From NCBI GenBank assembly GCA_902834055.1, contig CADFHB010000003.1:1-64000 (forward strand): DNA of 64,000 nucleotides, given 5' to 3'. How positions within the stretch are numbered: position 1 is the stretch's first letter; every line of letters begins with the position of its first letter. Positions 56,400 through 64,000 of this stretch are shown here, piece by piece. The translations under genes and the position numbers were made by a program. The notes beneath the pieces are model-generated. The model was not told where the DNA came from and made no database searches. It was given only the letters and a program-made list of their open reading frames with translations. This DNA comes from Lactobacillaceae bacterium (lineage in GTDB: Bacteria; Bacillota; Bacilli; Lactobacillales; Lactobacillaceae).

Positions 56400-59264
56400 T
56401 TGGCAAACGATAAGATTATTATCCACGGGGCCCGAGCCCACAATTTAAAAAATATTGATGTTAAGATTCCTAAGAACAGGCTGGTTGTAATTACCGGCCT
56501 ATCCGGCTCGGGAAAGAGTTCGTTGGCCTTTGACACCCTATATGCAGAGGGACAGCGCCGGTACGTGGAGAGCCTTTCTGCCTACGCCCGCCAGTTCCTG
56601 GGCCAAATGGATAAACCAGACGTTGATTCGATTGATGGTCTGTCACCAGCAATTTCAATCGACCAGAAGACGACTTCTCACAACCCCCGGTCAACGGTCG
56701 GGACGGTAACGGAAATCAATGACTTCTTACGACTGCTCTGGGCCCGGGTGGGGACGCCGATTTGTCCTAATGACCATATCCCAATTAGCAGCCAGTCAGC
56801 TGAGCAGATGGTTGACCGGGTACTGGAATTACCTGAACGGACCCGCCTGCAGATCCTCTCCCCAGTGGTCCGGGCCAAGAAGGGGAGCCAAAAGAAGGTT
56901 CTCGCCTCCATTAAGCGAGAGGGGTTTGTCCGGGTACAAATTGATGGCGAAACGTATGACCTTGACGAAGTCCCCGAGCTAAATAAGAACCAGAAGCACA
57001 CGATTAACGTGGTGATTGATCGGATCATCGTCAAGGATGGGATTCGGTCCCGGCTCTTTGACTCTTTTGAGGCGGCCCTCCGCCTCAGTAGCGGTTACGC
57101 CATTGCGGACGTCATCGGTGGCGACCCAATTCCGTTCTCAGAAAAATACGCCTGCCCAATCTGTGGTTTTACGGTGGGCGAACTGGAGCCCCGGCTTTTC
57201 TCGTTTAATGCACCAATGGGGGCTTGTCCAGAATGTGAAGGGCTCGGGTCCAAACTTGAAGTTGACATCGACCTGGTGGTTCCGGACCGGACTAAGACCC
57301 TTCGTGAAGGGGCAATGGTACCGTGGAACCCGATTTCATCGCAATACTACCCCGCATTGCTGGAACAATTCTGCCAGTCGGCCGGCATCGACCTGGATAC
57401 GCCATTTAACAAGTTGCCAAAGAAGCAGCAAAAACAAGTTCTCTACGGCAATGGCGACCACCTTTTTCACTTCCATTATGAAAATGACTTTGGTGGGGTC
57501 CGGGACGTTGACGTGCCCTTTGAAGGGGTGCTCAATAACGTTAGCCGGCGGTACAAGGAAACCAATTCCGACTTTACCCGCGAGCAGATGCGCAAGTACA
57601 TGACCGAGTTGCCTTGCCCGGCTTGTCATGGTTACCGACTCAACCAACGGGCCTTGGCGGTGCAGATTGATGGGCAAAATATCGGTCAGGTGTCTGACCT
57701 GTCAATTAGTAAGGCCATTGACTTTTTTAGCGGCGTTAAGCTGTCAGAACAAAACGAACAGATTGCCCGGCCGATCTTAAAGGAGATTTTGGATCGGTTA
57801 ACCTTCATGAAGAATGTGGGGGTAGAGTACTTGACACTCAGTCGGTCGGCTCGGACACTTTCCGGTGGGGAAGCACAGCGGATCCGGTTGGCTACTCAGA
57901 TCGGTTCTAACCTTTCTGGAGTGATGTACGTCCTCGATGAACCGTCAATCGGGCTTCACCAGCGGGATAATGACCGGTTAATCTCTTCACTTAAGGCCAT
58001 GCGGGACCTGGGAAATACGCTGATTGTTGTTGAGCACGATGAAGACACCATGCGGGCTGCGGACTATATCATTGATATCGGCCCGGGGGCCGGTGAAAAC
58101 GGTGGTCAGGTAATGGCGGCCGGAACGCCCAAGCAGGTAATGCGGTCACGGAAGTCGTTGACCGGTCAATACCTTTCCGGGAAGAAGTTTATTCCGGTGC
58201 CAGAAGAGCGGCGGGCCGGTAATGGTCAGCACCTGATGCTAAAGGGGACCGCGGCGAACAACCTGAAGAACATTGACGTTGATTTCCCCCTGGGGAAGTT
58301 TATCTGCGTTACCGGGGTTTCGGGGTCAGGTAAGTCGACCCTGGTTAACTTGATCTTAAAGCGGGTGTTGGCCCAGAAGCTGAATAATAATTCTGCCAAG
58401 CCAGGTAAATATTCCTCAATTAGCGGAATTAAAAACGTAGAAAAGGTGATTGACATTGATCAGTCGCCAATCGGCCGGACGCCCCGAAGTAACCCGGCAA
58501 CCTATACAGGAGTCTTCGATGACATCCGGGAACTCTTTGCCCAGACGAACCAGGCAAAGGTTCGCGGCTATACTAAGGGCCGCTTTAGCTTCAATGTCAA
58601 GGGGGGCCGGTGTGAGGCCTGCCATGGTGATGGGATCCTTAAGATTGAGATGAATTTCTTACCGGATGTGTACGTCCCGTGTGAGGTTTGCCACGGAACC
58701 CGTTATAATTCCGAAACGCTGGAAGTTGAGTACAAAGGAAAGAATATTGCCCAGGTACTGAACATGACGGTTTCAGAGGCCCTGGAGTTCTTTAGTGCCA
58801 TCCCGAAGATCCGGCGGAAACTGCAGACGATTGAAGACGTTGGCCTCGGTTACGTTCACTTGGGGCAGCCGGCAACAACCTTATCCGGTGGAGAAGCACA
58901 GCGAATGAAGCTTGCGGCGGAACTCCACCGTCAGTCACACGGCAAGAGTTTCTATATCCTTGATGAACCAACGACCGGGCTACACATGGATGATATTAAA
59001 CGGCTACTGGGCGTTCTCCATCGACTAGTGGACGCCGGTAATACCGTCTTAGTAATTGAACATGACCTCGACGTGGTTAAATCGGCGGACTGGCTGATTG
59101 ACCTGGGACCCGAAGGTGGGGACGCTGGTGGTTACGTAGTGGCTACCGGGACACCAGAGGATGTTGCCGAGGTGAAGAAAAGCTATACTGGCCAGTACTT
59201 AAAGAAGATGCTGGCCCGTGACCAAAAATGGGCAGCAGCACGAACCGCAAAGAATAAAAGGTGA
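56400..59264 (+). CDS. uvrA: Excinuclease ABC subunit A
   Basis: The damage-recognition ABC ATPase. The 954-aa protein has two ABC modules: [32 protein letters not shown] near the N-terminus and [13 protein letters not shown] (about 637), signatures [18 protein letters not shown] and [16 protein letters not shown], and two zinc fingers (CPICGF...CPEC; CEACHG...CEVCHG). Start TTG 56400 with AAAGGGGG about ten bases upstream. Sixteen bases after uvrB. Confidence 0.97.
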   Translation: MANDKIIIHGARAHNLKNIDVKIPKNRLVVITGLSGSGKSSLAFDTLYAEGQRRYVESLSAYARQFLGQMDKPDVDSIDGLSPAISIDQKTTSHNPRSTVGTVTEINDFLRLLWARVGTPICPNDHIPISSQSAEQMVDRVLELPERTRLQILSPVVRAKKGSQKKVLASIKREGFVRVQIDGETYDLDEVPELNKNQKHTINVVIDRIIVKDGIRSRLFDSFEAALRLSSGYAIADVIGGDPIPFSEKYACPICGFTVGELEPRLFSFNAPMGACPECEGLGSKLEVDIDLVVPDRTKTLREGAMVPWNPISSQYYPALLEQFCQSAGIDLDTPFNKLPKKQQKQVLYGNGDHLFHFHYENDFGGVRDVDVPFEGVLNNVSRRYKETNSDFTREQMRKYMTELPCPACHGYRLNQRALAVQIDGQNIGQVSDLSISKAIDFFSGVKLSEQNEQIARPILKEILDRLTFMKNVGVEYLTLSRSARTLSGGEAQRIRLATQIGSNLSGVMYVLDEPSIGLHQRDNDRLISSLKAMRDLGNTLIVVEHDEDTMRAADYIIDIGPGAGENGGQVMAAGTPKQVMRSRKSLTGQYLSGKKFIPVPEERRAGNGQHLMLKGTAANNLKNIDVDFPLGKFICVTGVSGSGKSTLVNLILKRVLAQKLNNNSAKPGKYSSISGIKNVEKVIDIDQSPIGRTPRSNPATYTGVFDDIRELFAQTNQAKVRGYTKGRFSFNVKGGRCEACHGDGILKIEMNFLPDVYVPCEVCHGTRYNSETLEVEYKGKNIAQVLNMTVSEALEFFSAIPKIRRKLQTIEDVGLGYVHLGQPATTLSGGEAQRMKLAAELHRQSHGKSFYILDEPTTGLHMDDIKRLLGVLHRLVDAGNTVLVIEHDLDVVKSADWLIDLGPEGGDAGGYVVATGTPEDVAEVKKSYTGQYLKKMLARDQKWAAARTAKNKR

Positions 59265-59270
59265 AAGCAA

Positions 59271-59470
59271 AGGGAGTGAGAACTAGCTTGCTAGTTCGTC
59301 TTTCGAAGCGAAGCAAGCCTGTAGGGAACCCCCGTCGACGCGCAGCTAGCCTTTAGGAAGCACAAATAGGCCTCCAGTGTTCGGCTTTGCCGGGCGCTGG
59401 AGGCCATTTGTGTACTTCGCTATTCGTACTTTAGCTAGGCTGTAGAGATTATGTCACGGCTTCTGAACTA
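59271..59470. repeat. Intergenic hairpin repeat, copy D
   Basis: About 200 bases after uvrA: GGGAGTGAGA, ACTAGCTTGCTAGTTC, an extra short inverted piece (CTTTCGAAGCGAAG), AAGCCTGT then the GGGAACCCCC-GTCGACGCGC core, AAGCACAAATAGG, a central stem GCCTCCAGTG / CGCTGGAGGC (about 59370-59405) with loop TTCGGCTTTGCCGG, TTTGTGTACTTCGCT, and ATGTCACGG at the right end. The left half matches copy B, the right half matches copies A and B. Confidence 0.75.
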
Positions 59471-59519
59471 ATCTTAGGGTGTTTGCTGTGGTAGTATCAA
59501 TAAAAAAGGAGTGGTCAAC

Positions 59520-60041
59520 GTGATTTTGATTAGTGCATGTTTGGCAGGGTTCAACGTTCGCTATGACGGGGGCAATGCTCGCCGCGAACTGGCGGTGAAG
59601 CTTGTTGCGCTGGGCCAGGCGATTACGGTCTGTCCTGAGATAATGGGGGGCTTTCAGACCCCCCGGCGACCAGCGGAAATTTGTGGTGGCGATGGGAAGG
59701 ATGTTTTAACAGGGCGGGCAACCGTCATTAATCAAGCGGGGGTTGACGTGACCGCGCGCTACCTTGCGGCTGCCCGTCGGGTGTTGCAAATTGCCCAGGA
59801 CCATGGGGTGACGGTTGCCTTCCTCAAGCAAAAGAGTCCCGCTTGTGGGACGCACCTAGTCTACGATGGTCACTTTAGTGGGAATAAGGTCCCGGGAATG
59901 GGGGTCACCGCCGCCTTGCTCGCCCGTAATGGCATCGAAGTTTATGGGGATGAGGAGTTAACCATGGCCAATTTAACACCGTACCTGGCTCCGGAAATAA
60001 TTAAGCAACTGGGAACCAATAACCTCGCCATTGGTGATTAA
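59520..60041 (+). CDS. DUF523 family protein, TudS-like
   Basis: A 173-aa protein from GTG 59520 (AGGAG eight bases upstream; GTG 59511 is too close). DUF523 proteins include TudS, an Fe-S thiouracil desulfidase. Here three separated Cys that could ligate a cluster are present: SACLAGFNVRYDG (about 6), VCPEIMGG (about 40) and KSPACGT (about 102). The substrate and even the activity are inferred from the family. It is a single gene between copy D and rapZ. Confidence 0.8.
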   Translation: MILISACLAGFNVRYDGGNARRELAVKLVALGQAITVCPEIMGGFQTPRRPAEICGGDGKDVLTGRATVINQAGVDVTARYLAAARRVLQIAQDHGVTVAFLKQKSPACGTHLVYDGHFSGNKVPGMGVTAALLARNGIEVYGDEELTMANLTPYLAPEIIKQLGTNNLAIGD

Positions 60042-60103
60042 AAAACACGCCCGGCCTGGTGTGGTACAATTGGTAAGTACTTGTCTGAGAGGAGCGGGAA
60101 ATA

Positions 60104-60976
60104 GTGGAGACTAAGAAGATGGAAGTAGTAATCATCACGGGGATGAGTGGCGCTGGGAAAACCCAGGCGGTCCATGATTTTGAAGACGTTGGCTACTTCG
60201 TAATTGACAACATGCTACCCAGTTTGGCGGAGAAGTTTGTTGATGTCATTAAGGAATCGGGTGAGTTTACCAAGATTGCGATGGTAATGGACCTGCGTTC
60301 GCGGGGCTTTTATGACCAGGTGCTGCCAACCTTACACGAGCTTAAGCAGCGGGCCGACCTGGCAGTCAAACTACTGTTTTTAGATGCGGATAACGTTAAA
60401 CTCGTGTCACGGTATAAGGAAACCCGGCGCCTTCATCCGCTGGCCCGGCAAGGCCGGATCCTTGACGGGGTGGAGACGGAACGGCAGCTGTTGAGTGAAC
60501 TAAAGAGTCAGGCCGATGTAATTATTGACACGACCGACTTAACGCCCCGTAACCTCAAATTGCGGATTAACAAGCTTTTTAGCCACGGCGAAGGGAGTAA
60601 CTTCTTTGTGGAGGTAATGTCCTTTGGCTTTAAGTATGGCCTGCCGCTCGATGCTGACATTGTAATGGATGCCCGCTTTTTGCCGAACCCCTTTTACATC
60701 CCAGAGTTAAAGCATTTGACCGGTAACGACCAGGCAGTTCAAGATTATGTAATGCAAAGTGACGTGGCCCAGGAGTTTTATGCCCACCTTTTGTCGTTGT
60801 TGAAAAACGCACTGCCGGGCTATATTCGGGAAGGCAAGAGTAGCCTAACCGTGGCGATTGGTTGTACGGGTGGTCAGCACCGGTCGGTGACCATTGCCAA
60901 CAAGCTTGCAGGCGACCTCAAGCACGCCGGCTACAAGGTTAACCTCTACCACCGTGATGTTGCTAAGGCCAAGTAG
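60104..60976 (+). CDS. rapZ: RNase adapter / nucleotide-binding protein RapZ (YvcJ)
   Basis: A P-loop protein of 290 aa: [23 protein letters not shown] near the N-terminus, [12 protein letters not shown], and a C-terminal domain with [30 protein letters not shown] and [15 protein letters not shown]. In E. coli RapZ steers RNase E to GlmZ; in Bacillus YvcJ has a less clear role. Start GTG 60104 fits AGAGGAG. First of rapZ-yvcK-whiA. Confidence 0.93.
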   Translation: METKKMEVVIITGMSGAGKTQAVHDFEDVGYFVIDNMLPSLAEKFVDVIKESGEFTKIAMVMDLRSRGFYDQVLPTLHELKQRADLAVKLLFLDADNVKLVSRYKETRRLHPLARQGRILDGVETERQLLSELKSQADVIIDTTDLTPRNLKLRINKLFSHGEGSNFFVEVMSFGFKYGLPLDADIVMDARFLPNPFYIPELKHLTGNDQAVQDYVMQSDVAQEFYAHLLSLLKNALPGYIREGKSSLTVAIGCTGGQHRSVTIANKLAGDLKHAGYKVNLYHRDVAKAK

Positions 60977-60990
60977 GAAGGAGAATTGAA

Positions 60991-61977
60991 ATGATCCATA
61001 AACCGAAAATTGTTGTGATCGGTGGGGGCACCGGGTTACCCGTTGTCCTCCGCGGGCTCCGGGACCAAGATGCCGATGTGACGGCGGTCGTCACTGTCGC
61101 CGATGATGGTGGCTCGTCGGGAATCCTCCGCAACTATATTAACGTCGTACCACCTGGTGATATTCGAAACGTTTTGGTGGCCCTCTCTGAGCTACCACCG
61201 CTGGAATTAGACGTTTTCCAGTATCGTTTTAACAGCAACGACCAGTTCTTTGCCGGGCATGCGATTGGTAACCTCATTATCTCGGCCCTTTCCGAGATGA
61301 AGGGCGGGATTTTCCCCGCTGTTCAGGAATTAGCAGAAATGATGAAAATCCGTGGTCACGTCTACCCGGTGGCCAACGAACCATTGACGTTAAATACCGA
61401 GTTTACAGACGGCACGACCATGAGTGGTGAATCAGAAATTACGGCGGCCCATAAGCAAATTAAGCGGGTGTGGGTAACGCCGGCTGACGACGCGGACGGA
61501 CATCAGATTAAACCGGTTCCAGAAGTCCTGGCGGCCATTAAGGAAGCTGACCAAATCGTGATTGGCCCGGGGAGCCTGTTTACGAGCATCCTGCCCAACC
61601 TAATGATCAAAGAGGTGGGGCAGGCGGTCTGCGAAAGTAAGGCAGAGGTAGTCTACATCTGTAACATCATGACTCAAAAGGGCGAGACCGACCACTTTAC
61701 CGATGCTGACCATGTCCGGGTACTAAACCGGCACCTGGGCAAGAAGTTTATCGACACGGTCCTGGTTAATATCCAACCGATCCCGAAAAACTATCTCGAC
61801 TTCCAGCAATGGAATGAAATTTCCCAACCCGTGGGCCATGACTTTCAAGGACTGCGCGATCTGGATTGCCGGGTAATTAGCGCTAACTTCTTGCGTCTAC
61901 GAGATAATGGGGCCTTCCATGACCGTGACCGGGTCGTCGCAGAATTAATGAACCGTCTTCACCAGGTTCACGAGTAA
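60991..61977 (+). CDS. yvcK: Gluconeogenesis factor YvcK/GlmR
   Basis: A UDP-GlcNAc-binding regulator that adjusts carbon flow into peptidoglycan precursors. The 328-aa CofD-like protein begins [18 protein letters not shown], followed by [28 protein letters not shown] and [14 protein letters not shown]. Ribosome site AAGGAG. Fifteen bases after rapZ. Confidence 0.94.
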   Translation: MIHKPKIVVIGGGTGLPVVLRGLRDQDADVTAVVTVADDGGSSGILRNYINVVPPGDIRNVLVALSELPPLELDVFQYRFNSNDQFFAGHAIGNLIISALSEMKGGIFPAVQELAEMMKIRGHVYPVANEPLTLNTEFTDGTTMSGESEITAAHKQIKRVWVTPADDADGHQIKPVPEVLAAIKEADQIVIGPGSLFTSILPNLMIKEVGQAVCESKAEVVYICNIMTQKGETDHFTDADHVRVLNRHLGKKFIDTVLVNIQPIPKNYLDFQQWNEISQPVGHDFQGLRDLDCRVISANFLRLRDNGAFHDRDRVVAELMNRLHQVHE

Positions 61978-61990
61978 AGGAGGTGTTGGC

Positions 61991-62929
61991 ATGTCCTACG
62001 CAAGTGATGTCAAAAAGGAACTGACCGCCATTAAAGTGCACCAGAAAAACGCGCAGGCGGAACTGATGGCACTGATTCGGATGAATGGGAGTATTGCCAT
62101 TGCTAACCGCCAGCTAGTTTTAAACATCCAGACCGAAAATCCAGCGATTGCCCGGCGAATCTATTCTTTGCTTAAGGAATTCTACCAGGTGGAAAGTGAG
62201 ATCGTGGTTCGTCGCAAGATGAAGCTGAAGAAGAACAACCAGTATATTGTCCGGCTCCGTTACTCTGCCCAGCGGGTATTAGATGACTTGGGGATTTTGC
62301 AAAACTACCAAATCAAAGAGCAGGTGCCCTTAGAAATGCTTAAGGACGAATGGATGGTACGGTCATACCTACGGGGCGCCTTTTTAGCCGGGGGGTCGGT
62401 TAATAATCCGGAAACTTCCCGCTACCACCTGGAGATCTATTCCCTTTACCAAGAGCACAACGAGATGATTGCGGAAATGATGAATAAGTTTGGCTTAAAT
62501 GCCCAAACCACGGCCCGGCGTAGTGGTTACATTGTTTACCTCAAGGAAGCCGAGAAGATTGCTAACTTCATGTCCCTGATTGGGGCGACGAATTCGATGC
62601 TCCAGTTTGAAAATGTCCGGATTGTGCGTGACATGCGTAATTCGGTTAACCGCCTTGTCAACTGCGAGAATGCTAACATGAACAAGATTGCGAATGCGTC
62701 GACCCGGCAAATTGAAAACATTAAGCTGATTGAGTCGACGGTTGGGTTGGCCAGCCTGCCGGATAAGTTGCGTGAGATTGCCCAGACCCGGCTAAACCAT
62801 CAGGAGGTTAGCTTGAAGGAACTTGGTCAGTTGGTTCCCGGTGGACCAATTTCGAAGTCCGGCGTTAATCACCGCCTGCGAAAGCTAAACGCGTATGCAG
62901 ATGAATTGCGGATGTCAAAATCTGTGTAA
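61991..62929 (+). CDS. whiA: WhiA, LAGLIDADG-like DNA-binding regulator
   Basis: A 312-aa protein with an N-terminal LAGLIDADG-like fold (about 1-210; [26 protein letters not shown]) lacking nuclease acids, and a C-terminal helix-turn-helix ([30 protein letters not shown]). In Bacillus it influences division and chromosome segregation; in Streptomyces it controls sporulation. Ribosome site AGGAGGTG. Confidence 0.95.
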   Translation: MSYASDVKKELTAIKVHQKNAQAELMALIRMNGSIAIANRQLVLNIQTENPAIARRIYSLLKEFYQVESEIVVRRKMKLKKNNQYIVRLRYSAQRVLDDLGILQNYQIKEQVPLEMLKDEWMVRSYLRGAFLAGGSVNNPETSRYHLEIYSLYQEHNEMIAEMMNKFGLNAQTTARRSGYIVYLKEAEKIANFMSLIGATNSMLQFENVRIVRDMRNSVNRLVNCENANMNKIANASTRQIENIKLIESTVGLASLPDKLREIAQTRLNHQEVSLKELGQLVPGGPISKSGVNHRLRKLNAYADELRMSKSV

Positions 62930-62932
62930 TAT

Positions 62933-62970
62933 AAAAAAGTGGATGGGGAAATTTCCCCATCCACTTTTTT
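62933..62970. terminator. Bidirectional terminator between whiA and clpP
   Basis: A perfect 19+19 inverted repeat with A-run and T-run ends, between convergent genes. Confidence 0.92.
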
Positions 62971-62988
62971 ACTTACCTAATCCGACGG

Positions 62989-63582
62989 CTACTTCAAACT
63001 AGAATTATTCTCCATGATACCGTCAAGCAGACCGTAGTCAACCGCTTCTTGGGCAGTTAAGTAGTGGTCACGTTCCGTATCACGGTTAATTTGTTCAATT
63101 GGTTGACCAGAATTCTTCGACAGGATCTCATTAATCATCTTCCGGGTCTTCAAAATTTCGGTTGCCGCAATTTCAATTTCGGTTTGTTGACCTTGTGCAC
63201 CACCAGATGGTTGGTGAATCAAGACTTGGGAGTGTGGTAAACCGAACCGCTTACCCTTGGTACCGGATGAAACCAGGACACTGGCCATTGAAGCGGCCAT
63301 CCCGATGACGATGGTTTGGACGTCGGACTTGATAAAGTTCATCGTATCGTAGATCGCCATCCCAGAAGTAACGACACCACCAGGTGAGTTAATGTATAAG
63401 TAAATGTCTTTAGTTGAGTCTTGCGCATCCAAGAAGAGTAGTTGCGCAACAATTGAATTTGCCATTTCGTCTTCAATTGGACCAGATAACATGATGATCC
63501 GGTCCTTCAGAAGCCGTGAGTAGATATCATAAGCACGTTCACCGCGTGATGACTGCTCAATGACGGTTGGAACTAAGTTCAT
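62989..63582 (-). CDS. clpP: ATP-dependent Clp protease proteolytic subunit
   Basis: The tetradecameric serine protease that works with ClpC/ClpE/ClpX. From ATG 63582 (AAGGAGG upstream) it has 197 aa with the full triad: Ser98 (GMAASMAS), His123 (LIHQPSGG) and Asp172 ([10 protein letters not shown]). An open extension to 63609 has no ribosome site. The promoter carries a CtsR box and a CIRCE-like element. Confidence 0.97.
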   Translation of the reverse strand: MNLVPTVIEQSSRGERAYDIYSRLLKDRIIMLSGPIEDEMANSIVAQLLFLDAQDSTKDIYLYINSPGGVVTSGMAIYDTMNFIKSDVQTIVIGMAASMASVLVSSGTKGKRFGLPHSQVLIHQPSGGAQGQQTEIEIAATEILKTRKMINEILSKNSGQPIEQINRDTERDHYLTAQEAVDYGLLDGIMENNSSLK

Positions 63583-63602
63583 TAATGTGGCCTCCTTGTA
63601 AA

Positions 63603-63629
63603 TTAGCACTCGTCAGCAAATATTGCTAA
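63603..63629. promoter_or_regulatory. CIRCE-like element upstream of clpP
   Basis: TTAGCACTC-N9-TATTGCTAA: the left arm is perfect, the right arm has two mismatches to GAGTGCTAA. It lies between the -10 and the ribosome site, the position used by HrcA. Confidence 0.6.
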
Positions 63630-63640
63630 CTAATATTATT

Positions 63641-63669
63641 ACTATACTCGATTGGTCAAAAAAGGTCAA
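63641..63669 (-). promoter_or_regulatory. clpP promoter
   Basis: On the minus strand TTGACC (63669-63664), 17-base spacer, TATAGT (63646-63641). Confidence 0.75.
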
Positions 63670-63670
63670 A
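63654..63670. promoter_or_regulatory. CtsR box upstream of clpP
   Basis: Perfect GGTCAAA-AAA-GGTCAAA on the plus strand, overlapping the clpP -35 and spacer. Confidence 0.92.
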
Positions 63671-63722
63671 TGTTTTGCCAACCGAACTAATTAATTGCTA
63701 GTTATTATACCTGATATTGGCC

Positions 63723-63768
63723 GCAAAAAAAGTAAAACGACTGGGAATGATAAAATTCCACAGCCGTT
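63723..63768 (-). terminator. Terminator of the small ORF
   Basis: Arms 63736-63748 and 63755-63768 (AACGRCTG base), followed on the minus strand by TTTTACTTTTTTTG. It starts 15 bases after the small-ORF stop. Confidence 0.75.
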
Positions 63769-63782
63769 AGGTTAGTTGTTAT

Positions 63783-63896
63783 TTACTTATTAATACCGGC
63801 GCAAAGTAGGTCCATCTCGACATCGGCGACTTGTTGATCAAGTGCCCGCCAGTCGGTGTTAGTTAAAAAGATGTTTAATTCCTTGGTATTAGTCAT
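63783..63896 (-). CDS. Putative 37-aa peptide gene, function unknown
   Basis: ATG 63896 to TAA 63785-63783 on the minus strand. The product starts MTNTKELNIFLTNTDW and ends MDLLCAGINK. It is acidic (net about -3), has one Cys (32) and one Trp (16), and shows no signal peptide or membrane helix. A strong ribosome site GGGAGG (63911-63906) is nine bases upstream, a promoter-like pair lies further up and a terminator just after the stop. I do not recognise it. The complete set of expression signals argues that it is real. Confidence 0.6.
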   Translation of the reverse strand: MTNTKELNIFLTNTDWRALDQQVADVEMDLLCAGINK

Positions 63897-63947
63897 GGTA
63901 ATTAACCTCCCATTGGTTATTTATTTTCAGTTCCCTTTTAAGACATT

Positions 63948-63979
63948 ATTATGATATACCATAATGGTCTAGTTTACAA
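63948..63979 (-). promoter_or_regulatory. Promoter and palindromic operator of the small ORF
   Basis: On the minus strand TTGTAA (63979-63974), 17-base spacer and TATCAT (63956-63951). The 18-base inverted repeat ATTATG-N6-CATAAT (63948-63965) covers the -10, a likely repressor site for an unknown regulator. Confidence 0.45.
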
Positions 63980-64000
63980 CCGTGATTATGGCAGTAATTC

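Overview
This window is an ordinary-looking stretch of a low-to-moderate G+C Firmicutes chromosome, most probably a heterofermentative lactobacillus of the Limosilactobacillus (reuteri/fermentum) group. The basis is gene content and order (adhE, class Ib nrdHEF, ppx-ppk-ppx, hpf-secA-prfB, hprK-lgt-gpsA-galU, uvrBA, rapZ-yvcK-whiA-clpP), strong AGGAGG-type ribosome sites and heavy use of CGG arginine codons. The genus is an inference. No phage, IS transposase, tRNA, rRNA or CRISPR array was seen.

Layout. 1-2.4 kb is a decayed patch: a DUF5692-type membrane protein gene with two frame changes and a zinc/manganese-binding AdcA-like lipoprotein gene with an in-frame stop. 2.5-11.0 kb is a block on the minus strand: a GlpT-type antiporter, mscL, adhE (with a Rex-like site) and nrdF-nrdE-nrdH (with a pair of NrdR-type boxes). 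11.3-19.1 kb on the plus strand holds tadA, the SRP RNA gene and the conserved DNA-replication cluster dnaX-ybaB-recR-yaaL-tmk-darA-holB-yabA-rsmI plus an acyl-ACP thioesterase. 19.3-24.0 kb is a polyphosphate operon (ppx1-ppk-ppx2), followed by galE. 25.3-28.5 kb carries tsaB-rimI-tsaD and, convergently, proC. 28.5-31.8 kb is a three-gene amino-acid operon behind a T-box leader whose specifier reads as methionine. An ABC-F gene (minus), rex, groESL, kimA and a small membrane protein follow to 39.2 kb.

39.4-54.1 kb carries yigZ (minus), comFA-comFC, hpf, secA, prfB (with the classical +1 frameshift), pspC-yvlD-hprK-lgt-gpsA, galU, trxB and pgm. 54.3-62.9 kb has the SOS-type uvrBA operon, a DUF523/TudS-like gene and rapZ-yvcK-whiA. 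The window ends with clpP (minus) and an unannotated 37-codon gene with its own signals.

Regulation is unusually readable here: Rex (rex itself, adhE), NrdR (nrdHEF), CtsR plus HrcA/CIRCE (groESL and clpP), LexA (uvrB) and a Met T-box. A family of hairpin-bearing intergenic repeats sits at the 3' ends of four plus-strand transcription units (after galE, the kimA unit, pgm and uvrA). The best candidates for something undescribed are the 37-aa gene beside clpP, the Met T-box operon (aminotransferase plus omega-amidase-like plus PanE-like enzymes), the repeat family and the apparently catalytically degenerate Ppx1 paralogue. None of these can be proved novel from sequence reading alone.
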